A DNA stretch of 64,000 nucleotides from Betaproteobacteria bacterium (GCA_016192065.1 JACPUX010000002.1:97337-161336), one strand, 5' to 3'; numbered from the stretch's first letter, positions 47,413 to 56,684 are shown. Program-made: numbers and translations. The notes: generated from the sequence alone by a model not told the origin.

Positions 47413-48761
47413 GTCTGTTCCTTCGCGATTGCCTCCGCCACGGCGCAAGCGCGCGCCATGGCGTCCGGCGGAAAGGCAATTCTATCGAAACCGCCCCCCG
47501 TACCCCGGGTGGCGTCGAAGCCGATCTTCGAAGCCAAGTCTCCGGCGCTCGAAGGATCGATCACATAAGCCTCGGTGCCGCGCAGTATGACCGTGTCGCG
47601 CGCCGGCTGGAACCGCGTGGCGAGCGCCCATGCCACTTCGCGCGGACTGCGCGGATCGACGTCGTTATCGACCACGGTAATGGTCTTGAGCCGGCGCTCG
47701 AGGCTAAGCGCCAAGTGAATCAGGCGGCGCACCTCCGGCTTGGCGCAGTCGCGCACGGCGATCACCGCCGCGAATCCTGAGGTGCCGGGCGTGATTGCCA
47801 AGTCCACCACACCGCGCACCAAACCCTGCAACTGCCCCAGCAGTTCGGCGCCGCCCGCCAGGGACAAGAGCGTATCGACGTCCGCGGTCCAGGGCACCAG
47901 GGCCGGGAAGATGAAATCCCGGCGATGGGTCAGCACCTCCACTTCCACCACCGGGCTCAGGTTTTCGAAGTAGTAGCCGGTGTTTTCGCCAAAGGGACCC
48001 TCGGTTTCCAAGAGGCCGGGCAGGATGTGTCCTTCGAGCACGATCTCGGCCCATGCCGGGACTTCGAGATCGACCGAGAGCGCCGGCGCCAGCGCCACCG
48101 GCGCACCGCGCAAAGCTCCGGCGATGGCCATCTTGTCGGGCGCCAGGGGGCCGGTTTTGACCACCGCGGCGATCAGCACGGCGGGATCCACACCCAGGGC
48201 CACGGCGATCTCCAGGGGCCGACCGGCGGTCTCGGCGTGGGCCAGAAACAGCGACAAAGGCGGATTGGCGAGCAGAATGCCAAAACGCCGGCCGCCCTTG
48301 AACATCATGCGGTGGATGCCCATGCCGCGCTGCCCGGTGACCGGATCGCGCGCCAGCACCACGCCGCAGGTGAGAAACGGAGCGGCGTCCTGGGCATAGT
48401 GGGTGAGGAGCGGCAACAGGGCGCCAATGTCCTGCGGCTGGCGCCGCACTATTTCCTGCACCGGAACCTCGCGCGCCCGTTCTGGAGGCAGAGGCGACTG
48501 GCTGCGTGCAAGGTAGGTGTCGATCAGCGCCGCCGGCTCGCAGCCCAGCGCCCGAGCGGCGAGGCGACGCGAACACAGGAGATTGCCGGCGACGCGGGCA
48601 CCGGGGTGGCCGGCGATGTTTTCCAGCAGCACCGCCCGGCCGCTGCCCTGCAAATTCGCGAGCATCGCCGCGACCTCAAAGCGTGGCGCCAGCGGCGCGC
48701 GAACGCGGAGCAGATCGTCGCCGAGGTCATCCAGAAAAGCCCGCAAATCCAGATAGGCCAT
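47409..48761 (-). CDS. UbiD-family decarboxylase homologue
   Basis: This 450-residue protein of the UbiD family contains EGPFGENTGYY, which keeps both catalytic glutamates, and a GIHRMMFKGG stretch with the conserved arginine. It differs from the two carboxylase subunits in the window and is shorter. A ubiD-like gene next to a ubiX-like gene is a known part of anaerobic phenol clusters, where its role is unsettled. Carboxylase assembly, or a separate hydroxybenzoate decarboxylase, are possible. Confidence 0.88.
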   Translation of the reverse strand: MAYLDLRAFLDDLGDDLLRVRAPLAPRFEVAAMLANLQGSGRAVLLENIAGHPGARVAGNLLCSRRLAARALGCEPAALIDTYLARSQSPLPPERAREVPVQEIVRRQPQDIGALLPLLTHYAQDAAPFLTCGVVLARDPVTGQRGMGIHRMMFKGGRRFGILLANPPLSLFLAHAETAGRPLEIAVALGVDPAVLIAAVVKTGPLAPDKMAIAGALRGAPVALAPALSVDLEVPAWAEIVLEGHILPGLLETEGPFGENTGYYFENLSPVVEVEVLTHRRDFIFPALVPWTADVDTLLSLAGGAELLGQLQGLVRGVVDLAITPGTSGFAAVIAVRDCAKPEVRRLIHLALSLERRLKTITVVDNDVDPRSPREVAWALATRFQPARDTVILRGTEAYVIDPSSAGDLASKIGFDATRGTGGGFDRIAFPPDAMARACAVAEAIAKEQT

Positions 48762-48819
48762 GTTGGTACCGAAAATTCCTTTGCCCCGACGGGGAAACGC
48801 TGATCAATTCCAGATTCGT

Positions 48820-48887
48820 CGTTCCAGCACGTGCCGGAATTCGCGAAATCCAACCAAGCAGACACCGGCCTTCGCCGGTGTGACGAC
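48820..48887. repeat. REP-like intergenic element
   Basis: The 217-bp gap between the UbiD homologue and ppcC holds the motif CGTCGTTCCAGCACGTGCCG followed by a perfect hairpin ACACCGGC-CTTC-GCCGGTGT (48862-48881) and TGACGAC. Paired stems ending in CGTC/GACG like this are typical of dispersed REP-type repeats in betaproteobacteria. Confidence 0.5.
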
Positions 48888-48978
48888 CTCCCTCGGCGTT
48901 GCCCTCACTGGTGGCAAAGGCCCAGCCGAGAGAAAAACCACGGTTGCGCCCTCTTGCGCCCTCGGGCGAAAGGTTTGC

Positions 48979-49233
48979 TCAAAGATACTTGGCGGGCAGG
49001 CGCTGCACCTCGCCCAGTACCCTGATCGAAAACCGGCTCGGGCTCAATTGGCCCCGGCCCAGTCGCACCTGCAATTGATCGACGTGTTTGGCGAGATCGC
49101 TCGAAAGCTGGCACTTCACCCGCTGGTAGGTGAACTTGTGGATGCCGGGATTGAGCGTACGCAGCGTCAACTCCAGCTCGCGATCCTCGGCCAGTTCCTT
49201 GACGTCGTTGACAAACACTTCCCATTGATTCAT
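48979..49233 (-). CDS. ppcC: Phenylphosphate carboxylase gamma subunit
   Basis: This 84-residue protein (about 10 kDa) matches the small gamma subunit of Thauera phenylphosphate carboxylase in size and place. It starts MNQWEVFVNDVKEL and has no known catalytic motif. In Thauera the alpha-beta-gamma core exchanges carbon dioxide with 4-hydroxybenzoate. The gene follows ppcA by 13 bp. Confidence 0.85.
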   Translation of the reverse strand: MNQWEVFVNDVKELAEDRELELTLRTLNPGIHKFTYQRVKCQLSSDLAKHVDQLQVRLGRGQLSPSRFSIRVLGEVQRLPAKYL

Positions 49234-49246
49234 GGCTGCACGCTCC

Positions 49247-50695
49247 TCACTTTACCGGCGGATAACCGTAGGCCGCCCAATTCGCCAGGACCTTATCCTG
49301 GATGTGCTGGGGATACACGTTCTTGAACGACACCAGCGTGGGCACATCGTTGATCTTGTCCCAATCGGTCGGCCAGAGGCAGTCGAAAACCACCTTGGAC
49401 CCGATCGAATACTTGCGCTCCTGCGGCGTGGCGAAGGGGTAGAGCGGGGTGCCGGGCGAGTTGCGGTAGATGTGAATGCCGTTCTCCGGGTGGCAACGCG
49501 TGCAGAATGCGTGATAGACCTCGTCCCAGTTGTAGATGTCGGTCTGGTCATCGACCACCATCACCATGTGGAACCATGGCCCCAGCTTGGAGCCGAAGGC
49601 GAGCTGGCCGATCTGCTGGGCCACGCCCGAGTAGGTCGGTTTCACACCCACGATCATCATGTGATGGGTGGAGCGCGGATGCATATAAACGCCGGTGACT
49701 GGAATGCCCTGGCTCTTCAAGAGCTTCTCCAGTTCTAGACCGAGCGAGAAGGAACGCAGCAATTGCCCTTCATCCTGCGGCACGCCCATGTTGGAGATGG
49801 TCATGGTGGCGTTGTTGCGATAGGTGATGCAGTTCACCCGGAAAGTGACCCGGAAGTCGCGCGGCGAGGTGCGGTAGCCAGTGTATTCGCCAAAGGGGCC
49901 TTCCTCGACTTTGTAGTCGGGGCAGATCTCGCCTTCAAGGATGATCTCGGCGTCCGCCGGCACCTCGAGGTCATTGGTTTCGCACTTCACCAGGCGTGCC
50001 GGCTCGCCCGCCAGCATGCCCACCAGTTCCGGTTCGGGAATGGGCGAAGGGGCGCAGGCCGCCATGGCGGCCAGGGGCGACAACCCGATGGCGGTAGCAA
50101 ACGGGCAGCTCTCGCCGCGCGGCAAGTAGTAATCGTTCAAGGCCTTGCCCAGGTCGGAAAACGGAAATACCGCCCCGGACATGGTGCGCGAATCGAACAT
50201 CATTTGGCGATACATGCCCCAGTTCACATCACCGCGCACCGGGTGCCGGGTGACCACCGCGTGCCAGGTGCCGACATAGCGGCCGCCGTCACCGTCATGG
50301 ACTAGAGGCACCGGCAGCCGGCACAAGTCCACATCGGCGCCCCGGAGAACATTCTCCTTGCAGGGCGCGTCCTTGCGGTCGATGACCACCGGCGCGATCA
50401 CTTCACCGTTGGTGCGCTTCAAATACTCCTTGCCGATTTCCGGCAGGCGCGTAGCGGGGTCCAAACCCAGCGCAATCGCCATGCGGCGGTAGGTGGACAA
50501 GGGGGCGCCAAAATAGGAGAAACCGGGATAGTCCTTGATCTTCTCCATGAATGGTGCCGGTGCGGCCAGCTCGCAGGCGCGCCGCACGATGGCACCGGCT
50601 TCGTTCTCCCAGTCCACTTCCTGCTTGATGCGTACCGCGTCGCCCGCGGCGATGCAGGCTTCGACGAATTCACGATTGCTTCGGGGTGCTGCCAC
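49247..50695 (-). CDS. ppcA: Phenylphosphate carboxylase alpha subunit (UbiD family)
   Basis: This 482-residue UbiD-family protein keeps the glutamate motif EEGPFGEYTGYR and the arginine in NWGMYRQMM. With the beta subunit it forms the carboxylase core that carboxylates phenylphosphate to 4-hydroxybenzoate, using prenylated FMN as other UbiD enzymes do. I start it at a GTG (VAAPRSNREF) with CAGGAG eight bases upstream; the longer frame runs into ppcD. The alpha/beta labels follow gene order and could be swapped. Confidence 0.9.
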   Translation of the reverse strand: MAAPRSNREFVEACIAAGDAVRIKQEVDWENEAGAIVRRACELAAPAPFMEKIKDYPGFSYFGAPLSTYRRMAIALGLDPATRLPEIGKEYLKRTNGEVIAPVVIDRKDAPCKENVLRGADVDLCRLPVPLVHDGDGGRYVGTWHAVVTRHPVRGDVNWGMYRQMMFDSRTMSGAVFPFSDLGKALNDYYLPRGESCPFATAIGLSPLAAMAACAPSPIPEPELVGMLAGEPARLVKCETNDLEVPADAEIILEGEICPDYKVEEGPFGEYTGYRTSPRDFRVTFRVNCITYRNNATMTISNMGVPQDEGQLLRSFSLGLELEKLLKSQGIPVTGVYMHPRSTHHMMIVGVKPTYSGVAQQIGQLAFGSKLGPWFHMVMVVDDQTDIYNWDEVYHAFCTRCHPENGIHIYRNSPGTPLYPFATPQERKYSIGSKVVFDCLWPTDWDKINDVPTLVSFKNVYPQHIQDKVLANWAAYGYPPVK

Positions 50696-50724
50696 GTCGT
50701 TTCTCCTGAAATGGACTCGCTTCG

Positions 50725-51234
50725 CTAGGAAATCTTGGCAAGCAGCTTGTCCCACTTGCCCTGGGTCTTGAGAATCAGTTCGGCGACTTCACGCACCGCG
50801 CCGTGCCCGCCCTTGGCCTGGGTCACATACTCCGCGGCATCGCGCACGTCGGCCACAGCATCGGCCACCGCTACCGGCAGGCCGACGCGCTTCATCATCG
50901 ACAGGTCCACCAGGTCGTCCCCGACGTAACACACCTCGGCATCGGTAATGTTGAGTTCCTTGAGCATCACTTCGTAGGGTTCGGTCTTTTTCTTGATGCC
51001 CTCGTGGAAATGCTTGATCTTCAATTCTTCAGCGCGGTGGCGCACCGAGCCGGACTTCTTGGAAGTGATGATGGCCACATCGATGCCGCTCATCTGTAGC
51101 ACCACCACCCCCATGCCGTCCTTGATATCGAAATTGCGTTGTTCGAGGCCGTTGTCGTCGATGACGATCTTGCCATCGGTCATGACGCCATCGACGTCGA
51201 GTATGACCAGTTTGATGTTCCTTGCCTTGTCCAT
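50725..51234 (-). CDS. ppcD: Phenylphosphate carboxylase delta subunit (HAD phosphatase, KdsC-like)
   Basis: This 169-residue HAD-superfamily protein has the nucleophile motif VILDVDGVMTDG and the metal motif YVGDDLVDLSMM. It is closely like the KdsC phosphatases. In Thauera the 18-kDa delta subunit is needed for phenylphosphate carboxylation, probably because it handles the phosphoryl group. The ATG giving MDKARN has GGAAGAA just upstream. It lies between the two UbiD-type genes, as expected for a ppc cluster. Confidence 0.9.
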   Translation of the reverse strand: MDKARNIKLVILDVDGVMTDGKIVIDDNGLEQRNFDIKDGMGVVVLQMSGIDVAIITSKKSGSVRHRAEELKIKHFHEGIKKKTEPYEVMLKELNITDAEVCYVGDDLVDLSMMKRVGLPVAVADAVADVRDAAEYVTQAKGGHGAVREVAELILKTQGKWDKLLAKIS

Positions 51235-51275
51235 TTCTTCCTTCCTCATTGGGTACGCGGATGGTGTCGCTACGT

Positions 51276-52694
51276 CTAGTCGATCCCGTACTCGGACCAG
51301 CGGCCCTTGATTTTCGCCAGCATTTCCTCATCCAGACGGGCTTCGATCGGCTTCTGCTTCCATTCGTAGGGTATGCAGGCGTCGAGAAGAATGCGCGAGG
51401 TGGTGAGCTTGTCGGAATTCGGGTCCAGGGCCGGGTCGAGCGGCGTGGAGCGGCCGCGCTTGATCAATTCGGTGCCCCGCATCGGATCATAGCGGCAGGA
51501 CAGCGCCCACATCACGCGTTGCAGATCATCGGCCATGATGTCTTCGTCCACGGTGATGACACCCTTGATGCCGTAGGACCCGGTGTTGGACCCAATCACC
51601 GCGTCGGCCACCTGGCGCGAGTGACCGGGGTAGGCCTGCTTGACCGACACCACCGCCCAGAAGCGCCCGGCCGATTCGGGCAGCACGCAGACCGAACTGA
51701 TGCCCGGAATCTTCATCTTTTCCAACTCTGTCCACAGCGTGGCGGTGCGAGTAAAGGCGAGCAGCATATGTACGTCGGTGACCGGCCGCCCCTGGCCGGT
51801 AGCCCAAAGGATCGGATTCTGCCGATGGAGGATCTGCTTGACCTCCAGGCAGGGCTTCGGAATCGGCTTGTGCAGTTCGTCGGTGTAGTAGCCGGTGTAT
51901 TCGGCAAAGGGCCCTTCAGGCCGAAAATTGCTGGGGTCGATTTCGCCTTCAAGCACGATTTCCGCGCCCGCCGGCACCGGCAGTCCCGTCAGTGGCGCCA
52001 TCAGATACTCGGCCTGCTGCCCGCGCACCGTGCCGGTGATGTCGAAGTCGCTCGCCCCTTTGTGCATCAAGGTGCCGGCCATGAACAAGAGCGGGTCGCA
52101 GCCGATCACCGCCGCCGCGGGCATCTTCTTGCCCAGCTTGGCGTACTTCTTCATGATGCGCTCGCCGCGCTTGCCCGGAAGAATCTGCACCCCGCAGCTC
52201 TTGCCATCGAGCATCTGCATGCGGTAGGTACCCAGATTGGTTTCATTCGTCTCCGGGTCCTTCAGCACCACGAATACGGTGGTGCCGATATAGCGCCCGC
52301 CGTCGAGGGGGAAGAACTTGGGCACCGGGAATTGGTTGAGATCGACTTTGTCGCCGGAGATCACGTTGGCGAGCACCGCGCCGTCTTTCACTTCGCGGGC
52401 CTTGATCAGGCCCTCGGCGGTGATGGTCTTTTTCATCCAGGCCTGGGCCGATTCGCACATCGAAAGATGATGCGGCAGCCCCAGCATGATCGCTAGGCGC
52501 TTGGTGGTGGCGAAGGCGCCGGTGAACACCGGGGTGCTGTAACCCTTCACCGACTCGAACAAAAGCGCCGGTCCTTTCTTCTCCTCGGTGAGCTTGGAGA
52601 CATGGGAGATTTCCAGATTCCAGTCTACCTCGGTCTTGACGCGGCGCAGTTCGCCGGCGGCTTCACACTGGTCGATGAAATATCTGAGGTCCAT
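51276..52694 (-). CDS. ppcB: Phenylphosphate carboxylase beta subunit (UbiD family)
   Basis: This 472-residue UbiD-family paralogue of the alpha subunit has the glutamate motif EGPFAEYTGYY and the arginine in NLGTYRMQM. The start MDLRYFIDQ is preceded by AAGGAG at a fitting distance; a TTG three codons upstream is less likely. It comes 14 bp after ppsC, which links phenol phosphorylation and carboxylation in one transcript. Confidence 0.9.
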   Translation of the reverse strand: MDLRYFIDQCEAAGELRRVKTEVDWNLEISHVSKLTEEKKGPALLFESVKGYSTPVFTGAFATTKRLAIMLGLPHHLSMCESAQAWMKKTITAEGLIKAREVKDGAVLANVISGDKVDLNQFPVPKFFPLDGGRYIGTTVFVVLKDPETNETNLGTYRMQMLDGKSCGVQILPGKRGERIMKKYAKLGKKMPAAAVIGCDPLLFMAGTLMHKGASDFDITGTVRGQQAEYLMAPLTGLPVPAGAEIVLEGEIDPSNFRPEGPFAEYTGYYTDELHKPIPKPCLEVKQILHRQNPILWATGQGRPVTDVHMLLAFTRTATLWTELEKMKIPGISSVCVLPESAGRFWAVVSVKQAYPGHSRQVADAVIGSNTGSYGIKGVITVDEDIMADDLQRVMWALSCRYDPMRGTELIKRGRSTPLDPALDPNSDKLTTSRILLDACIPYEWKQKPIEARLDEEMLAKIKGRWSEYGID

Positions 52695-52708
52695 CTTGAG
52701 CAACTCCT

Positions 52709-53386
52709 TCAGGAATGAGCATTGTTCGCGGCAACCGCTTCGAGGATCGAGAAGCCCGCGGCTTCGAGCGCGGCCACGACCTCGCCGACGCTGGCGGCAT
52801 GGAAGCGCACGATGACCTTGCGCATGCGGTCATCACCCTGGCCGTTGTAGCCATGCCGGGAAATGGGATAGATCGCCTGGACTTCGGCGCCGGCGCCTTC
52901 CACCAGGTCGGCGATGCGGCCGATGACCCCAGGCTTGAGTTCCAGCGGTCCGAGCGTGACACCACTGCGGTTCTCCCAGGCACCGAGAAAATGCGCCGCC
53001 AGGGAGAGGATTTCGTTCGAGGAAATCACCCCCACGACTTGGCCGGCGTCCATTACCGGAAACTGGCCCACGCCCAGTTCCTGGCCGCGGCGCAGGCATT
53101 CTTCCATGGTGTCGGAGGCGTTCACGGTGGCCGGATTGCGCACCATGATGTCCTTGACCTTGAGGCGGTTGGCGAAGAAGGCGTATTCATCGGCGTTCTG
53201 AGTGCGCGCGACGAAGTGGGCGGCGCGCAGGCAATGCTGTCGAGTGATCACGCCGCGCAGCCGGCCGCCCTCGATCACCGGCAAGGCCTGCAAGTTGTGT
53301 TCGCTGAGGATGCGCTTGGCCTCCGCCAACAGCGTGTCGCCGTCGATCAGCGTCGGATTTGCCTGCATCCAGTTCTTGACGATCAT
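52709..53386 (-). CDS. ppsC: Phenylphosphate synthase subunit C (CBS-domain protein)
   Basis: This 225-residue protein has two CBS domains (residues 1-60 and about 75-135, the second reading DTMEECLRRGQELGVGQFPV) and a C-terminal ACT-like domain. It is therefore built like AcuB. In Thauera the 24-kDa protein 3 stimulates the phosphorylation of phenol by proteins 1 and 2. A good AGGAGG precedes the ATG. Confidence 0.92.
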   Translation of the reverse strand: MIVKNWMQANPTLIDGDTLLAEAKRILSEHNLQALPVIEGGRLRGVITRQHCLRAAHFVARTQNADEYAFFANRLKVKDIMVRNPATVNASDTMEECLRRGQELGVGQFPVMDAGQVVGVISSNEILSLAAHFLGAWENRSGVTLGPLELKPGVIGRIADLVEGAGAEVQAIYPISRHGYNGQGDDRMRKVIVRFHAASVGEVVAALEAAGFSILEAVAANNAHS

Positions 53387-53400
53387 GGCGCCATCCTCCT

Positions 53401-54534
53401 CTAGGAAACCTTCTTCCCCGCGAGCAAGCTCGAAAGAATGAAGTCCATGGCCGAAGCGGCCTTGGCTTCCGTCTCATTCTGGGCTTTCTTCTTCTCGCTC
53501 CAGACCGTTTCGGGCCGGGCTTGCAGGATGAAGATGTTGCCACCGGCGGGAAGATCCTTGTCCACCGCCCATTCAATGTCCATGTGGCGGCCGTAATGCT
53601 TTTCGATCACCTTGCCCATGCGCGCCAGCTCGACGATTTCGTCATCGATCAGCGACTGCACGTTCTGCCGCTCGAAGGGCGTTTCGATCTTGACCGACTT
53701 CTGGGTCTTGGCATCCACGGTGTAGGTGATTTCCTTGGTGCAGATGGTGCGTTCGAGAATGTCGAGGGTGATCTTGTTGACCAGAAAGTGGTCGGGCGTG
53801 ACTTCGCCCGAAACCACCGATTCACCGAAGCCGAAGTTGGCGTCGATGGCAAGGACGGAACGGTCGCCATTGCCGGGATTGAGGGTGAACATCACCCCCG
53901 CGGTATAGGAGTTGGCCATCTTCTGGAAGCCCACCGAGAGCGCCACGTCCTCGTGCGGAAAACCCATGCGCAGGCGATAGGCGATGGCCCGCGCCGTAAA
54001 CAGGCTGGAGATGCAGCGCCGGGCATGGTGCAACACATCGTCCACGCCGCGAATCCACAGGTAGGTATCCTGCTGCCCGGCGAAGCTGGCGCCGGGCAGG
54101 TCCTCGGCGGTGGCGCTGGAGCGCACCGCCACCGGGACCGCCGGAACCATGCAGCGCACGGAGAGCTTGCGGTAATACTCGGCAATGGCATCTTCGAGTT
54201 CCCAGGCGAAGTGATGCGCTTCGATCTTCTCGCGAATCGCTTGGCTGGCCGCTTCGAGCTTTTCCAGATCATCGTCGCCGACGCCCGCGAGCATGCCGGG
54301 AATCTCCCCGCTGACCCCGGCGTCGCGCATGAAGCGCGCATAACCGTGGGTGGTAAGGGCGAAACCCGGCGGCACACGCACGCCGGCACTGATGAGTTCA
54401 CCGAGGGAGGAGCACTTGCCGCCGACCAGCGCGACGTCTTCCCGCCTCACTTGCTCGAACCAGCACAGTTCGGGCGCCGCGTTGGGGTCCAAGCGCGGCG
54501 CGGCTGCGCCGCCGGTTCCTGATGCCGTTGCCAT
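53401..54534 (-). CDS. ppsB: Phenylphosphate synthase subunit B (ATP-binding part)
   Basis: This 377-residue protein corresponds to the N-terminal ATP-binding (PPDK_N) part of PEP synthase. Recognisable stretches are LVGGKCSSLGELISAGVRVPPG near residue 36 and VAVRSSATAEDLPGASFAGQQ near 140. It uses ATP to phosphorylate the histidine of PpsA, in line with the Thauera enzyme, where the two functions are split over two proteins. It lies 15 bp after ppsA. Confidence 0.94.
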   Translation of the reverse strand: MATASGTGGAAAPRLDPNAAPELCWFEQVRREDVALVGGKCSSLGELISAGVRVPPGFALTTHGYARFMRDAGVSGEIPGMLAGVGDDDLEKLEAASQAIREKIEAHHFAWELEDAIAEYYRKLSVRCMVPAVPVAVRSSATAEDLPGASFAGQQDTYLWIRGVDDVLHHARRCISSLFTARAIAYRLRMGFPHEDVALSVGFQKMANSYTAGVMFTLNPGNGDRSVLAIDANFGFGESVVSGEVTPDHFLVNKITLDILERTICTKEITYTVDAKTQKSVKIETPFERQNVQSLIDDEIVELARMGKVIEKHYGRHMDIEWAVDKDLPAGGNIFILQARPETVWSEKKKAQNETEAKAASAMDFILSSLLAGKKVS

Positions 54535-54549
54535 GTTGCTTCGCGCCCC

Positions 54550-56385
54550 TCAGCGAGCCACGGTGATCGCGCCCGAGGAACCATCCACCCGTATGGTCAT
54601 ACCGGTCTGGATGATCTTGGTCGCGTGCCCGGTGCCGACCACCGCCGGCATGCCGTATTCACGGCAGACGATGGCGGCGTGGCTCATCACCCCGCCGACG
54701 TCGGTGACGCAGGCCTTGATCTTGGCAAAGGCCGGCGCCCAAGACGGCGACGTGGTGGGGGCAACGAGGATTTCGCCTTCCTGCAATTGACGAATGTCCT
54801 CCACGGTCTTGCAGACGCGCGCCTTGCCCTCGGCGATGCCGGGGCTGCCGGCGAAGCCCTTGAACTCCTTGACCGAAGCAAGATCTTTGACCTCGGCCAC
54901 TTTCGCCCAATCGGCGAGCGAGGCGTTGGTCACCCCCCAGAGCACGATGGTGAAGGGTTCCTGAATGACTTCCGGCGCGGTGCCGATGGCGGGCGGCGCA
55001 TTCCATTCCTTGAACTTCTGCATCACGCCCTTGCGCCACTCGACTTCTTTGGGCCAGGTCTGGGTGCCGCGCGGCGTCACGCCAGTGGCCCAGGCGGTGA
55101 CGACATCCCACAGCGCTTGCTTGATTTCGTCGCGGCGCAGCAGCCACACGTCTTCCACATCTTTGATGATGCCGTGCTCGACCAAAATGGCGGCCACTTC
55201 GCGCATCTTGTTCCAGAACACCGAATGGAACCAGTGCTCAACATAGAAGAGGTGGTTCTCCACATACGGGAACACGGTTTTGGCGCAGCCCAGCAATTCA
55301 TCGAACTGCTTCCTGTCCTCTTCTTTCTCGATCAAGCCGCGATATTCCGCGGTGATGCGGTCGCGCTCGGCGCGCACCTGTTCCATGGGCCGCTCGATAT
55401 TGACGCCCGCCTTCACCTTTTGGATGTAGGTCTGGATGCCATTGAGCGGGATATTCATGGCGTCGTTCCAGGAGCGGTCGTGGTGGAACCAGCCCGTTCC
55501 GGTGGAGACGTTGAACCAGGGTTCGCGCGAGAGGTTGAGCGAGGTGAGCCACTCGACACCCTTGGGCAGTTTCTTGAGCGCTTCTTCGACCTGAGTCCAC
55601 TCCTGGCTGAAGCACACCGCGTTGTCGACGCCCAATTCAATGGCCTTCTTCGCCAGTTTCTTCAACTCTTCGTCGGGCTGGTACATGATCACGTCGATAC
55701 CCGAGATCATCTGCGTCACGCGCTGCGCCGGAATGCTGGGGAAGAGCTTCTGCACGAAATCGAGGAAGAACACATAGGCCGCGTAGCCCAGGTTCAGAAA
55801 CTCGAAGTGGTACTGCCAGCACTTGATGCCGAGGTTGATGAGGTCGTCGTAGTTCTTCAGCAGATGGTAGCCCTTGGACTCGCCGATGGCGTCGGTGACC
55901 ACGGAAATGTCTTCCATGTCGGCCAGGCGCGGGATTTCCAGCTTTTCCAGTTCGCGGATGGTCGCTTCCATCTTGACCTTCCACTTGGCTTCGAGGGCAT
56001 CCCAATTTTTGTAGTAGTGCCCGGCGCGCTCCATGAAGTGGGGCACGCGGCTACCGATTTCTTCGGGGTTTTTCACCGGCACCGGCGAGATATAGACATA
56101 GCCGTTGATCATGCGGTGATCGACGCCCCGCACCGGCGGCACCATAAAAATGCGGTTGTTGTATTGCGACAGCGCCAGATACCAGGCCTCGTCCCAGATG
56201 GTGTCGAAGGGATAAAGCGGCTCGGGATAATGCAGGCCGTCGTAGAACCAGAACATCTCCTTTTCGTACTGGTTGCGGACGGGATCGTCGGTGACGAATT
56301 GATACTGATACGGATACATCCTTTCCCAGCCTTCGGTGCCGGGAATGGTGGCGGCTTTTACATCGTGTGGTACAGGAAATTTCAT
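54550..56385 (-). CDS. ppsA: Phenylphosphate synthase subunit A (phosphohistidine protein)
   Basis: This 611-residue protein carries at its C-terminus the PEP-utilising mobile domain, with the phosphorylated histidine in GGVMSHAAIVCREYGMP. Counted from the chosen start this is His569, the same number reported for the Thauera aromatica enzyme. The start MKFPVPHDV has GGAGGAG eight bases upstream; the earlier ATG lies in the 5' leader. The enzyme converts phenol and ATP to phenylphosphate. It is the first gene of the operon, downstream of a sigma-54 promoter. Confidence 0.95.
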   Translation of the reverse strand: MKFPVPHDVKAATIPGTEGWERMYPYQYQFVTDDPVRNQYEKEMFWFYDGLHYPEPLYPFDTIWDEAWYLALSQYNNRIFMVPPVRGVDHRMINGYVYISPVPVKNPEEIGSRVPHFMERAGHYYKNWDALEAKWKVKMEATIRELEKLEIPRLADMEDISVVTDAIGESKGYHLLKNYDDLINLGIKCWQYHFEFLNLGYAAYVFFLDFVQKLFPSIPAQRVTQMISGIDVIMYQPDEELKKLAKKAIELGVDNAVCFSQEWTQVEEALKKLPKGVEWLTSLNLSREPWFNVSTGTGWFHHDRSWNDAMNIPLNGIQTYIQKVKAGVNIERPMEQVRAERDRITAEYRGLIEKEEDRKQFDELLGCAKTVFPYVENHLFYVEHWFHSVFWNKMREVAAILVEHGIIKDVEDVWLLRRDEIKQALWDVVTAWATGVTPRGTQTWPKEVEWRKGVMQKFKEWNAPPAIGTAPEVIQEPFTIVLWGVTNASLADWAKVAEVKDLASVKEFKGFAGSPGIAEGKARVCKTVEDIRQLQEGEILVAPTTSPSWAPAFAKIKACVTDVGGVMSHAAIVCREYGMPAVVGTGHATKIIQTGMTIRVDGSSGAITVAR

Positions 56386-56473
56386 TTCGATGACTCCTCC
56401 AGGCGGTGATCGTTCTGAACCCTGACACTCGGGCATACGCAAACCGATGCGCCCGATGGTGTGAGGGCGCTAT

Positions 56474-56489
56474 TGCAAGGGGCATACCA
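56474..56489 (-). promoter_or_regulatory. Sigma-54 (-24/-12) promoter of the phenol operon
   Basis: The minus strand reads TGGTATGCCCCTTGCA. GG and GC are separated by exactly ten bases, and the match to TGGCAC-N5-TTGCA is good apart from two positions in the -24 half. Transcription would start near 56463, about 78 bases before ppsA. Confidence 0.8.
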
Positions 56490-56628
56490 TCTGCACTGCA
56501 ACAAGAAGCCGCCAATCTGGCTGCACCCCTTTTCCTAGTGGGCTGGCGACGGTAAATCACGCGGCTGCCGCAGCGCTTTTGCGCTGCAATGCAGCAAACA
56601 AAAAACGCTACTTCGAGGCCAAGACGCT

Positions 56629-56646
56629 TGATGATTTGATAAAAAC
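56629..56646. promoter_or_regulatory. Upstream activator site 1
   Basis: TTGATGATTTGATAAAAA resembles the TTGATCAATTGATCAA-type sites bound by DmpR/XylR proteins and nearly repeats the site at 56744. It lies about 140 bp upstream of the -24 element. Confidence 0.55.
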
Positions 56647-56668
56647 CACCCCGCGTTTGGGGTAGGAT

Positions 56669-56684
56669 TTCACCATTTGCTCAA
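56669..56684. promoter_or_regulatory. Upstream activator site 2 (weaker)
   Basis: TTCACCATTTGCTCAA agrees with the site at 56744 in 11 of 16 positions and lies between the two better sites. Confidence 0.35.

Noticed and set aside
46723..49326. Several plus-strand open frames across the ubiX-ubiD region
   Set aside because: All are antisense to well-supported genes and show no protein family features.
50725..51234. Naming the HAD phosphatase kdsC
   Set aside because: It lies between two UbiD-type carboxylase genes exactly where the delta subunit belongs in ppc clusters. The KdsC likeness is a family relation.
54625..56409. Long open frame (594 codons) on the plus strand
   Set aside because: It is the exact antisense shadow of ppsA, produced by high GC and biased third positions.
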